DNA of 64,000 nt. Origin: Aphis gossypii. Taxonomy: Eukaryota > Arthropoda > Insecta > Hemiptera > Aphididae. Shown here piece by piece: positions 13,301-25,500 of the stretch. Each line of letters opens with the position of its first letter. Within the stretch, counting starts at the first letter, position 1. The notes beneath the pieces are model-generated. The model was not told the origin of the DNA and did no database searches. It worked only from the letters and a program-made list of their open reading frames with translations. The position numbers were made by a program, and so were the translations under genes. The stretch covers positions 19,365,213 through 19,429,212 of the forward strand of contig NC_065531.1 of assembly GCF_020184175.1 (NCBI RefSeq), in the 5' to 3' direction.

Positions 13301-14849
13301 GATTTTTATCTTTCGTAATAAATTAATATTCTTACGTTTTGCTGGGAGTATTAAGTGTATCTGACAGCCGTCTACTTCAACAGTTTATAGAAAACATAAT
13401 TTAAAGCTTAACGTTATTAATATTATTTAAAAGAATGTATTTTGTTTACATAATACAAATTTCTTTAGTAGTAACGTAGCGTCTTGTTTTAAGTGTTATA
13501 TATTTATATTTATTTATGAAGGCTTTATTTATTAAGATTTTCGCGATTTTACTTTTAGTTTATACAGATTTAAAAAATAAATAAAAATATTTATAATGAT
13601 ATTTCTTCAATAGGTGGTTAGATATTTATGAAATCGTTTAAAATTATTGATGTGAACAACAAATATTGCAATTATTCTTTGTCTAACATTATAAATTTAT
13701 AACAAATAGTGTATAGTGACTAGCGAGTTGTTATTATTATCAATAATGATGAAAAAAAATTCATAGTCATGTTTCGTAATTTTTTATTATAATTATTGTC
13801 ATAACTCATAAGTATATGCAATATGTATTGGTTTTTAAAAACAAAATTTTTTCAGCTAATTCAGTTTAAACATCGATAAATTTTTATTATAGTTGTGTGA
13901 AAATTATTAGAATTGAGCGTATTTTACTTTTTTGGAATTATGATTATAATTCTCAAGTGTTTAACTTAAGGTAAAAAAAAAAAAATGTCATCGAATAAAA
14001 AATGTAAGTACGTGAAATATCGGTTTAATGCTATGATGCTTATTTTTTATGTTTTAAGCAAAAAATGAATATTATAACAATGGTAAAAAACCGGTTTGAT
14101 ACTTTTTTTTATAAATTCAAATTTGTTTTGTTGTTGTTGTCATTATTAAACGATCAACAATTATAAAACATGATGGATCTGTCTTATTAAAATTATTAAA
14201 AATTTACCATTGACACTTAATTTATACATTTTATTTTACTTCCAAAAATATTTTATTAATACACGTTAAATTGTATAATGATTGGTGTAATGGTAAAACT
14301 AAAAAATATTCTTTGGTTAAGGTTTTAAGACCTCAAGCATTGGCGCCTCTTTATGGGATTCAGAATTTGGTATTTGCGGCAATTGCCCCCCGAACCTGCC
14401 CACCACTCAAAACACGAGTACATCATTGAGGTATATGTACAATGCATTTAATATTTAAAACGGTTTATAGAAAAGGTTGTATTAAATGTTTGGATGAAGG
14501 TAATATTATACTCGTATAAATCTATTATTTTATCTACATCGCAGCTATCGAGTAAAAGATAATATTCTAGTGTATAATATAGATTACAATAGCAATAATG
14601 CAATATAGCGTATACTCGTACACAACCTTAATGTATATTCAGTATTACATATTATTTTTTTATGTGTAAGTATAAAAAAAAAAAAATAAAAATAAAAAAA
14701 AACAATATATTGAATTGTGAGTATAATAATGTGCAGGATATTAATAGTTATTATATTATATTATGTTGTAAAAGAAAAAAGAGAAAAAGAAATCATACGC
14801 TTTACGCTCATGTACACGATTAACAGTATCATAAAAAATTATAATGACA

Positions 14850-15750
14850 TAGCCGCTGCAGCGTTGGGCTAAAACAGTAAAATGCTAAAAACCTAAAACC
14901 TTTGAGCACAATCGTACACTCTAGAACACGTCGTTACACACTCCATACCACACACTATACTTAGGTACTAACTATAAAACAGCGCATTATAGCCGCACGC
15001 ACTGCAGTGGATAAAGCTGGGTTTACGCGGGATGTGAGCCACATGCGTCGGGCTTATACAAACGAGGCGGCAGCGGTTCGTGAATTAGTCTTCGTTGTTG
15101 TATTATCAAAACGGTGTTTGACATTACGCCAGTCGTGAAACAGCAGTCGTGTGGACCGGCTATATAATACATAGTACGATATGTATAATATTATATTATA
15201 TGTGTAATATTATTATATACGTCTCACACGATAACGATCCACATCACGCACACACACACAGTAATACGCACGTGGCGTATGTGTGACGTTTAATAAGTTT
15301 TTATTTTTCATCCTCAGAGTTTATTTTACGAACGCGCCAACGTATTATAATGATATTAACATCGAAACGACAATTAATTATTTCAGACGTTGTTTGGTCG
15401 TTGTTGTTATTTTTTGAACAAATTATTCCGTGGTTATATTATTATTTTAAAGCCCACGACGGAATGAAAAAAAAAATATGACATAGTTTTTCGAGAAGCT
15501 TGCAGTGTAAACATAATAATACTTCGTCGGCGCGGAAAGTTTTTAAAACTGAACACGCATAAAACAAGAGTTTAATCATGAACCTCTTCGTTTCGAAACC
15601 TTATTTTTCCATCGCGCGTCACGATTACGATGTACTATATATTTTATTCAAGGCGCTATATATAATTCTATAATATTATATTCTATCGCAGTGTCGCGTC
15701 GTGGCGAACTGAACATTTTCTAGAGGCAAATAAAAATATACCAAGGACCC
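14850..15750. promoter_or_regulatory. CpG-richer intronic patch, possible regulatory element
   Basis: Inside the AT-rich intron 2 this roughly 0.9-kb patch is richer in CG dinucleotides (for example gcatgcgtcgggct-like, aggcggcagcggttcg, tcgcgtcgtggcg) and has no sustained coding frame. A TATA-like string (ctatataat) lies near 15160 on the plus strand, followed by CA repeats near 15248. It may be an enhancer or an alternative start site; there is no direct proof. Confidence 0.3.
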
Positions 15751-18061
15751 ATCCACCACTATACACATAAAAACATGGTTAGGGATGTTAACGTAAATCT
15801 ATATAATTAATGCATAACAATATAATACAACTAATTATATTTCAGATCAGTATTGACTACTTATTGAGTATCATATTGCATTTACAACTAGAAGACCCAC
15901 CGACTATTACCCACACCTGATTAAAAATCTCAGAGGTTGCCTTTGATATTATTGTTTACCTCGCCACTGAGTCTAAGTGTGTAAGGAATATTTTTCAAAC
16001 AATACTTCGTACAATAATATAATAGGTACGTTTTAAATTATAATTGTTGTAATATTTTTCCTATCTGCTATAAAATCTGTAAATGTGCATTGGGTTGAGC
16101 GATTCTATAAGAATATAAATATCAACCATAGTTGTAACCTACGGTTTGAGTTATTCGATAGGTGTCTGTTTTTTTCTTTATCTGTAAACACGCCATATGT
16201 CTTATAATATAATATATTTTATAATCCGAAAAATAGAAATTTTTTTGTGTGAACGCGAAGTTTACCAAGTAACTGATGATACTCGGTTTTATATGAAAAT
16301 TAATTTGGAGATTTGTGGCTAAAAGAACAGTGACTTTTATGTAAAATATTATACAATTTATAATATATATAGGTGTAGAAATTATGGTATAGAAAGATTA
16401 CGTTCGTGTATTATAGAGATGGTTACTTAGTACCGTTTTCACGTCATTGGTTGGAGCTAAATGTGATCAAAGATTTATTACACGTAGTTGGTAGTATATA
16501 TAGTATAGGTATATACAACGACTCATTATCGGATATAATGACTCGTGATGAAGATAGCGACGGGAAAATAGAACTTACGAAGAAGGACGTATCTTTAGAA
16601 TGGATAAGTAGGTATAAAGTGCGTAAATGACCTGTCTGTTTTTTTCTACGCTAAAAAAAACTATATACCTAACATTGGGTCCAACATCGGTTTTTAAACG
16701 GGGAAAAAAACATATCCGATATCCAATATACCAAACGTCGGCTTCCATTTAATATTGGGCTTTCTAAATAAAAAGGGTTTTTCTTTTCTCTCTCTCTCTA
16801 TCTCTATCTCACTCATTATATCTTTTCTCGAAAAAAAAAAAAAATAAATAACCGGAGATGTATAATGTGTTTTTTGAACATCGAACCGAGCAAACTCAAT
16901 AAGTTACTTCGCGTGCATTATTGCGTGCGTAGGAGCCGGTGGTAAAAAACGATAAAACTTTTGTTGCTTCTCATAAAATCGACGCGGCCTATGTATTTGA
17001 TTCTCCCAAAAATTATATTGTTATATAACCTGCAGATAACACGTACATTGGTTAGACTAGTAATTGATGAATTGGGTGACTGGCGGGTGGGTGGATGAGT
17101 GAGCGTGATATAATAGCTTACTGCCGCAAAACTCATCATAATGATCTATCTGCTCTCGAATAATCTAATAACCAAGATAATATTATTTCTAACTATATAA
17201 ATGTGAAATGAAAATCTTTGTATAGGATAAATTCTGGAACTATTTATCAGATCTTTTTGATTTTTTTTTAAACAAAAGAGTATATCACAGAGAAGGTCCC
17301 TATCGCAATAGGCAATAGCTATCTCCTACCTCCGCCCCTGGTAGGTATTAAAACAGGGAATTTGATACTTACGATGGAAATTTTTGTTTACAAATGGTTG
17401 CTATTGGTTTTTAATAAAAATTAGTTGTAATAATAAAGTAGTGAACGTGTCAACACATAAATCAAGTTGTTATACCAAATATATATAAATGAGATGGCAC
17501 ATTATTGTATCTAATCCACCGTTGTAAAAAAAAAAAATTATATAACTCAAATTTAAAGGTTAGAAATTATAAACTTATGTACACATCTCGCGGGGTCCGA
17601 TAATATACTGTTCGCTCGCATTATCATAAGAGTCTCACGGGCAACGCCAAGCAGAATGGCTATAATAGAACCTGACTAACTCGTTGATTGATAACCGTAG
17701 AGCCTGAACAGTGATAGATCGAGGCTTACGATTTACACGGTACATTCATACCAAAAATTCAGTGTATATAATAAGAAAGGATTTTACAAAATTTGCATTT
17801 TAAAGTGATGGTGCTTGCACAAGTTCTATGTGGAATTTAAAACGGTCAATGAAAATGTTTAAACACCGTTAAGTCAAATATTAACAAAGCTTGAATCATA
17901 TTAAAGAATTGGAATTTTTAACGAGTAACGATAAGTGCACGGGTTCAGCTAGTATTTTAGTATAATAATCGTCCAAGTGCGCATACGAGTAAAAGAATCA
18001 TTAATTATTGTTCGTTAAAATATACGCGGTAAAAAGGGTATCTTGTTTTGATCCGACTTAC

Positions 18062-18558
18062 CTGAAGTTTTCGTGCCGGAACAGCTTGTTGACGTCCCAG
18101 CTGAGAATTTCGCGGGTGTCGCCGTCGGTACGGAAGTAGATGACCGACCCGCGATCGGTTCCCAGCACGACCATCTTGCACGGTTTTCGGCCCACGTTGA
18201 CGGTTGGCAGACTGACCGTCGACCCGTCCACGACGTGCACCGGGACGTATATCATGTCGCACGACGACAGGTACGTGACGTAGAGCCGCCGGTAGCGGGC
18301 CGTGCCGCGTCCCGCAGCCATGTCCAACACGTCGGCCAGGACCGGCGCCATGTACATGACGTCCCGTTGGCCGCACGGTCCCACCGGCACGTGCACCTTG
18401 AACGAACTGTCGCAGTCCACGTTGTAAACGATCACGTTGCCCAGACCGGCGTCGGACACGTACACGAACTGGCCCGCGGTCGAGCTGTGATCGACCACGA
18501 TCGATTGCAGGCAGCTGTCCTCGGTGGTCGCGCGCGACAAGTCGATCGCCCGCACTAT
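18062..18558 (-). CDS. yellow/MRJP-family protein, middle coding exon (exon 2)
   Basis: The exon is bounded by acceptor tggtgtag (AG at 18560..18559) and donor AG|GTAAGT (18061..18056). It starts in phase 0 with IVRAIDLSRATTEDSC and ends with two bases of a split codon, giving 165 full codons (residues about 168-332). Recognisable MRJP-domain blocks are LQSIVVDHSS....FVYVSDAGLGNVIVYN (family pattern IVVD...AYISD.GGYGLIVY), a GQRDVMYMAPVLAD block matching the G.FGMALSP region, RRLYVTYLSS (LYF.PLAS), and ILSWDVNKLFRHENF (family AVGCW.......). The usual Cys before that Trp is Ser here. The exon is GC-rich with strong GC3, so the other frames on both strands are also open; those are shadows. Yellow/MRJP proteins are secreted; some act in melanin pigmentation. 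The specific role here is unknown. Confidence 0.93.
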
Positions 18559-21500
18559 CTACACCAGTTGTCATTATTATTATTTTATTCAAATAATTTT
18601 CAAGTATCATAATTGTTATTTATTCAGATTAAAAAAAAAAAAAACAGGATTCGAGTTAGGTATCACGATGGAAATTTATTTTATTATCATTTCATTCGAA
18701 TAATATTATATTATCATATACTATATTATTATCGTCAGACTGCATTTTTGTTCGAATAGCTATTATTTTGATAGCCATTTTTTTTTAAATTTGATCTTTT
18801 TAGACTGCGAAATTCGTATAGATAAGCAGCACAACGAATACTTAAGGAATTTGCATTCTTCTGGTGTTAAAACGCTGGTTTCAGGTTATCGGGTGTTCAA
18901 ACTTAGGAATAAAACATTTGAACAAATGTCTTGGTGATTTTATTTACCGTTATTATATGTGTTATATGTTATTATATTATGTATGTTAATTTGAAATCAA
19001 TATGATAGATAATTATTTATAAAATATTTTTTTAAATATTATAGCATAAAAATATTACTGTTGGATGATACAAAAAAATGAACAAACGAAACAAACTACG
19101 AACAGTAATGCATAATGTTTAAAACGTATCAATATGTAACGAGAAATATTTACTAATTAATACCAATTGATTGTAATTTGTGTACTAATTTCTGTCAATA
19201 GTTATTATCAAACGACTAATATTATTACAAAAATATTATACATTATTTACAAATTGAATTTGTAATATAAAAATATATTAGGATTTCGGGTTAACCAATA
19301 TGATTTATTCAACTTTTGGTTAATTCAGGCATTATAGAAAACAATCATTTGGGTTAAATGGTTTTTTGGGTTTTGGGTTATTTTTAAGGATTTTCAGGGG
19401 TATAAAGCGTTCTGGTTTATTCAGGTGCAATCCCTGCGAGTAAATGTATATATTTTGATACTTGATGTTTATATATTTGACGGAAATAAATAGTCTAAGC
19501 AAAGAATTGATATAATAAATTAAATAATAAAACAAAATATATATGTATAGTTAGATCAATAATAAATTATAGTAATATCATCAAGGTAGGTAAGTGCGGT
19601 AATATAAAATAAAAACAAAACAAATGTAGCTAATAATAAAATAGATGATAGTGTTTATTACTCAGATACATTATTCTGTCAATGGAATTGTTGTATCCGT
19701 AATTTTTAGTAAACAAATTTTTTTGTTATAATAATTATGTTTTATAACAGACTTGTTCGTAGAGAATGCATAATGTGTTACATAATAAATTACATAAATT
19801 GATGCGTAGGTAATTTAGACATTGTTTGACAAATTGTATTATAAAATTAAATTTATTTCATTGTAAATAGTGTTTTAATAGTTTAATCCATGATTTATAT
19901 AAAATTAATATACGGTCAATATTAACGTAATAAATCGATTTATAATAAATTATTTATTATACCTATCAATCAGTAATATCAATATTTATTGCATTTCTGA
20001 ACATTTTGGGCTACTCGGTTTCTTATTTTTTTTTCGAGTTAGGAACATAAACGAATTTTTAATATTGACCTCATTCTGATTAATAATATTAATATTTATT
20101 AAATTTCTGACCATTTCAAGCTACTTGGTTTCTTCTGTTTCTTTATAATGTTAGAAATGTGAAAGAATTTTTAATATTGACCCCACTTTCGGATAAGTTC
20201 CAAACATCGCAGTTCAAAATTGTTTTTTGAATACACACTAATTTGTTATTGTTTATGTTTTAAATATTCAAAGACATACCCCACATATGACCACTCAACA
20301 TTTTCTATATGTTACCTAAAGAAAATTTTAACATGGTGTTTGGTTTACACAATTATACGTATTATAATAAATTAATTTTAACAGAATCTTGTTCAAAATA
20401 TCGAAACATCGATAATAAACCATGACGGTCAATTAGTTGATTGTTTTGTATGATAAAAGTCCGATGCTTCCAACGTTAAGGGAGTGAAAAGTTTTTGTCT
20501 GGTTATCAGTAATTAAAATAGAAAATCAACTTGAACGTCAAATCCGTTTTAAAAGAGCGTTAAACGTTAATTTTTTTCAAACATTAATTTAATATGAAAA
20601 CGATTGAACGAGCTAGGTTAATGTGTTCATATACCCTATATTAAAACGTTTGGATTCTCTTTTAATTACTCAATTTATAATAAGAAAATCGTTAAATTAA
20701 TTCATTTTACGAAGATTTAAGCTGGTGTAACAGTTTAATAGACTCATTCAAAATATAATAAAGGTTGTAGCCTTGTAGATATAAATTATTATCAAACAAG
20801 GAGTTTTCTTCAACCAAATTATATTTGAATTTTTTTTTCATGTTGTAATTTTAGGATATTATTATTTATTCTATTTTATTTGATAATTTTTTTAAAAAAA
20901 AAATCTTTTATTAATTTGCATTGCCTGAATAGTATATATATTTATTTAGAAATATTTTATCGATTATTATTAAGACGTTTTACTAAATTCTTATGTTTTT
21001 ATTTGTAACAATGTATTGTTTAACATGTTATTGGAAATTCCAAGAAAAAGGAATTTTCCTATTGATTTTTTTAATACTTTTTTCACACGTTCATGGTTTT
21101 TACATTTAGTTTTTTATTTATAGAAACATAACAAAGTTTAATTTAATTGTTTTTATTTAGTTAAACGTATTTTATAAAATGTTTTGTCTAAAGTATTTTT
21201 AGTCCCCATATTTGTGAAGATATTTAATTTGTTTTGTTTAACTTAATAGTTAATAGAAGTAAAAATAAAACCATCAACTAAGCGTTATTTTTGCTTAAAT
21301 CGAAATGGATATTTAGTAATAATAATATAATAATAAGCACTTAGTAGTAATAACTACTACACATCGGTAAAACTCAATACACGCATTCGTGTATTAAGTT
21401 TTATCTAAACTCGATGCCGTATTAGTATAAGTGTATTATCTGATAAAAAACAAACATAGGTACGAATTTTGTTTTAAATTTTTAGTATACAATTTCTATA

Positions 21501-21985
21501 AAGTTAAATTAATCGTGCGGATCAACTATAACCATAAAATATTTATGCGTATATCGTTATTAAAAATTATATCGTTTCGGTTAGGTACAATAATCAGTTA
21601 TATAATAATTAAATAATTCGGCGTGTCTTGTTAAACGGCTGGAAGAGGTTAGCGGCGCCAACAGGTAGGTCAAAACTAATCGTTTATTACCACCCTGCAG
21701 CCGTGGACTACTTAAAACTTCAAAATTTAAAATATTTTAATAATTTAATTTTATCTTTTTTATCTTTTTATCATTTAAAACATTTTCCAATCTTAAATGC
21801 ATGTATATTATAGGTACTTATATATTATGTATATCTACTGTATGTAATATTATAAACAATTAAATAATTTTGTGGTGACCACTCTACTCGTCCGTCCAAC
21901 AGTATCCTCGCCTCCCCCTAAAAAGCGGGGTGACTGTCACCACACGTCATCCGGTTTATCGGTGTACAATCTTAGGTATACTCAC
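18559..21985 (-). other. intron 1 of the yellow-like gene (3.4 kb)
   Basis: Bounded by donor GAA|GTGAGT (21985..21980) and acceptor gtgtag (18560..18559). AT-rich. Contains a diverged 110-bp tandem duplication at 19969..20187 and otherwise nothing recognisable. The open frames at 21431..21616 and 21628..21813 look like noise. Confidence 0.75.
19969..20187. repeat. imperfect tandem duplication, unit about 110 bp x 2
   Basis: Unit 1 (19969..20078) and unit 2 (20079..20187) align end to end. Shared blocks are aatatttatt..atttctga.cattt, gctac.(c/t)ggtttctt and gaatttttaatattgacc. Divergence indicates an old duplication. Confidence 0.75.
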
Positions 21986-22498
21986 TTCGTCGGTGTCCGT
22001 GTCGAACGCAAACACCATCGGCGGCCGGACGACTCGGGTCGCGCCGTTCTCCAGCAAGTTCACCTTGCCGACGTCCAGCGCCCAAAGCACGCCGCCGTCG
22101 TCCAGGTGCACGTCCACCACGTTGACCACGGTCCAGTTACCCGTACCGGTACCGCTGTCCCGGTGGGCGGCCGCGCAAGGGTACGGCGACACGGGCGGTT
22201 CTATGGTGCTCAGGCACGGGTCGTACTCGACGGCGCCGAGCGTGAACGGCACACCACGTCTGAGCCTGGGCATGGCCAGGTAGATGACGCCGTCGTGTCT
22301 CATCGCCATGCGGGCCGGCGCCACGTTGCGGGCCACGTACTCGCCCGACTCGGTGGCCCGCAACCGGTCGCCGGGCCCCGTCCACTCGAGGTGCGCCCCG
22401 CTCACGATGTACGTCAACCGGGCCACTGGCAGCCCGATCCCGTTCACCGGCGACGTCATCATCACCGCTGCTGCAGCGGTCACCATCGCCAGTAATAA
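21986..22498 (-). CDS. yellow/MRJP-family protein, first recognised coding exon (exon 1)
   Basis: The exon ends in phase 0 at GAC GAA|GTGAGT. From the only in-frame ATG with an upstream stop (22486..22484) it gives 167 codons. It carries the N-terminal part of the MRJP domain: LTYIVSGAHLEWTGPGDRLR, then GEYVARNVAPARMAMRHDGVIY with LAMPRLRRGVPFTLG (family: Y.P.N..P.G......LFV..PRW..GVP.TL), a Cys pair around EPPVSPYPC, VVDVHLDDGGVLWALDVGKV (D.C.RLWVLD.G), and PPMVFAFDTDTDE (VFDL.TD). One NWT sequon is present. Alternative start: an acceptor-like ttgcttgatgtacag places an exon boundary at 22498 in phase 0, adding Leu-Leu-Leu-Ala before the Met. That gives a better signal-peptide core, so a short upstream exon may hold the true start. 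I cannot name the yellow subfamily member. Confidence 0.92.
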
Positions 22499-22545
22499 CT
22501 GTACATCAAGCAATAATAATATGTTTAGGTTTTTGCGCGATATGA

Positions 22546-22553
22546 TTTATATA
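22546..22553 (-). promoter_or_regulatory. candidate TATA box for the yellow-like gene
   Basis: The minus strand reads TATATAAA here, 60 bases upstream of the ATG at 22486. This would suit a short leader if exon 1 is the true first exon. It competes with the upstream-exon model, and TATA-like strings are common by chance in such AT-rich DNA. Confidence 0.25.
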
Positions 22554-22559
22554 TCACAA

Positions 22560-25500
22560 TAATAATAATATACGTCGATGATGGTTTTCATCGATATAAT
22601 ATACATATACCCATGCGAATCGACTCGATGTCGCATAAGGTAGATGTGGCTATTTTAGTGCTATATCTAGGGATCACCGATTCAATTTTTTGACAGCCTT
22701 TTTAGGAATCAGGACAGTATTTGAGGGGCGTATCAAAATTTAACGGACACGCTTTTTCCGAAGAGAGTAAAATGAAAATGAATAAAAACTTCATATATTG
22801 AACGTCGAAAAAATATTTTTAAATTTAATGTCTGGCCGTTCAAATAAGGTTCGTCCGTGGGTTTATGCGATTTCCATGTATATAGTATTAAGATAATATT
22901 GTTATGATTACAGGTTATCTGCACTTTGCAGTGACGTGTAGCTATACACATTAAAGCGCCCGAAGCGAGATATATTTTCCACCCCTAAAAATAATAGAAA
23001 TTACACTCTTTGTCACTAAAACAGTGCCGCGAGTCCTCAAAAATTTTTACATTCCGAAATAATTGTTTGTGTTAACCCTACGGTAACTACACCTATGTCT
23101 GCACTGCTATACAGTAAAAATCTCAAGTATCCGCATTCCATACACGATCTGTGTAACTCTTCACCTTATCTGACATATTAAATTCGTACGAGCAATGTGT
23201 GTGGACTCTCTTTGAATGAACTACTGCAGTGACATAAGTCACAGCAAGCTTGCACGGACTGACGACTGTGTATGTACATTTTTTAGTTTTGCTTTATTTA
23301 TACGAACTCACTGCAGGTAAGATGGGGGGTTAATCAATGGATTATTTATAAGGGGTACTTTAAAAGTGGTGATTCATAATAATTATCTAATTTATAAAAA
23401 TTATTTTAGTTGACAATGGAGTGTACTTGTAAAACGTCATCAGTCTCTCAGTGATTTTATTTTTATTTTTTGCTATGTTCAAACATAGATAATGCATTTT
23501 GTGACTAGTAATAGTATAGTATAAATATAATATACTGCAATGTCATGGGCTATATACGATATTCGTGAGCGATGCGTTTTTATATTCATTTTATACTTAC
23601 ACTCGTTTCGATTTGCATGATGACGTTGGAAAATGATCATTTATCCTTCAGGAAATTTTACTTTTTCCACGCGTGACACGACGTGTAAATGTTTGCATTT
23701 TACGGTATTGATTCATATAAAAGCTGAGGTAAAAAAAAAAAAAATAATAACACATTTTTGTTTACATTTCATTTGTTTGTTGCTATACTATATATTGTTA
23801 TAGAATATATTAGGAATGATAATAATATTATATTATAGGTTTATTAACTATTGATTGACGTGTGTATCTATACGAGTTTGAATTATAATATATTGGGTAG
23901 CTATATTTACGTATCTATTTGTTTGTTATTGGCCCACTTCCGTGCCACGCGCCCACTCGAATAAAAAAATTATCGCTCAGATCCCAGATTAGAAATTTAC
24001 GATCGATATTTTTCTTTATCTCACGATATCTTATGTATAGGTTGTAGGTCTAGTAAGTCAAGTACGTGATCTATATAATACAGAAAAGGGATAAATATCA
24101 AACAGTTTATTTATTTTGAGGTTTTAAACTAGGTATAGAAGTTTATTTTTGAGATAGGCAACGTTAAGTTAATTTAAATATTTTAAAAAGTTATCAACGT
24201 ATTAATTAATAATATATTGTTAATTTATAATAATTTTTTTTTTATCATCAAACCTTTGGAACGATAATATTGTACACAACTAATACCATTTTAATGAATA
24301 TACATATTATATTATTACAAAGATGTGTAGAACTCCAGAGTGACGCATTTAATAATTGTGTTTGTGCAGTTGTGCTTGTTATCAATTTAATTAATACACC
24401 GATTAGATTATGTTGAATGAATATCTCTATTTATTATTTTGTGATAAATTGTATGTAATTTGAGTATTGTTGATTACAGATTTAAAAGTTATTTACTGCT
24501 TGATGTTTATACAGTAGTTGAAACTGTAAACCTTACTATTGTAATAATTGCCAGTTGGTGTAAGTGGTGTATTGAAAATAGTATTTGCTAAATCGATATT
24601 ATTAACACTTATTAATTATAAGTAATCTACAAGCTGATTCTTTTAAAAGTAAAACGAATTATATGTACCTATTGAATTTTATAATTTTTGTATTTTTTTT
24701 TCATTTTAAAACTGATATTAAAAAATTTGCTGAAAATTTTAATGTACAAAAATCAAAAAAATATCAAACTAATTAGTACCTAAATAAGTATATTTAAATT
24801 TTAGTTGAGTGGCAGTAATGACACAGTGTTATCCTGAACAATTTTTGTGTTTTTAAATTATAATAATAATTAGTCCTATGTAGTGCGCCGGGTCAAGCGA
24901 TGACTTGCAATAGTTAACAATAAAAATATGATATTACCTTCATTTACCTATCCGACCTATGCAAAATACTATCAAAAAAAAAAAAAAATAATAAATAATA
25001 TTCTTAGGTACATGTTAAAATATAACACTACTATGTAAAAACAATAATTACATGTGTGTTTTAGAGGAGGAGAACTGAGAAGAAGTCAAGAAGTGTGTCA
25101 TATTACTACCTGCAGGTTATATAGGTAAATAATATTTTAGATACCTGTCGTAGTTTAGTCATATATATATGACTAAACTATATGTAACTATATATCTAAC
25201 TATATGTATATTTATATATTTATTTATTGTTATGAATATGAAAAGAGACTGGAGCAAAAGCAGCAACATTGAATTGATTGAAAATAATTGCGAAATGCCA
25301 CTATATGACACGATGTATTATTTTGTACCCCAAAAAAAATGATATGATTGTGGCCGAAATTTAGTGAATTGTTGTGCAACGTAGTCTACAGAGCCCATTG
25401 ATTATCAATTTTATGATCGGCTTATCGTCCGGGCGTAACAAATGAGTAGCGACTACACAATATTAATAATAATGATAAGTGATCATTATTTATACATAAT

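Larger units (their letters stand above)
8801..18061 (-). other. intron 2 of the yellow-like gene (9.3 kb)
   Basis: Bounded by donor GTAAGT (18061..18056) and an AG acceptor (8802..8801) on the minus strand. The content is mostly AT-rich, with poly-A/T runs and CA repeats near 15248. Separately listed are the hAT-like fossil near 10 kb and a CpG-richer patch at 14.85-15.75 kb. No further yellow exon was found inside, and none is needed because the phases and spacing of exons 2 and 3 fit. Confidence 0.65.

Noticed and set aside
18005..18612. Long open frames in other phases over exon 2 (201 codons minus, 179 codons plus)
   Set aside because: They overlap the yellow-like exon. Their Arg/Gly/His-rich composition is what GC-rich codons give in other frames, and they show no family motif.
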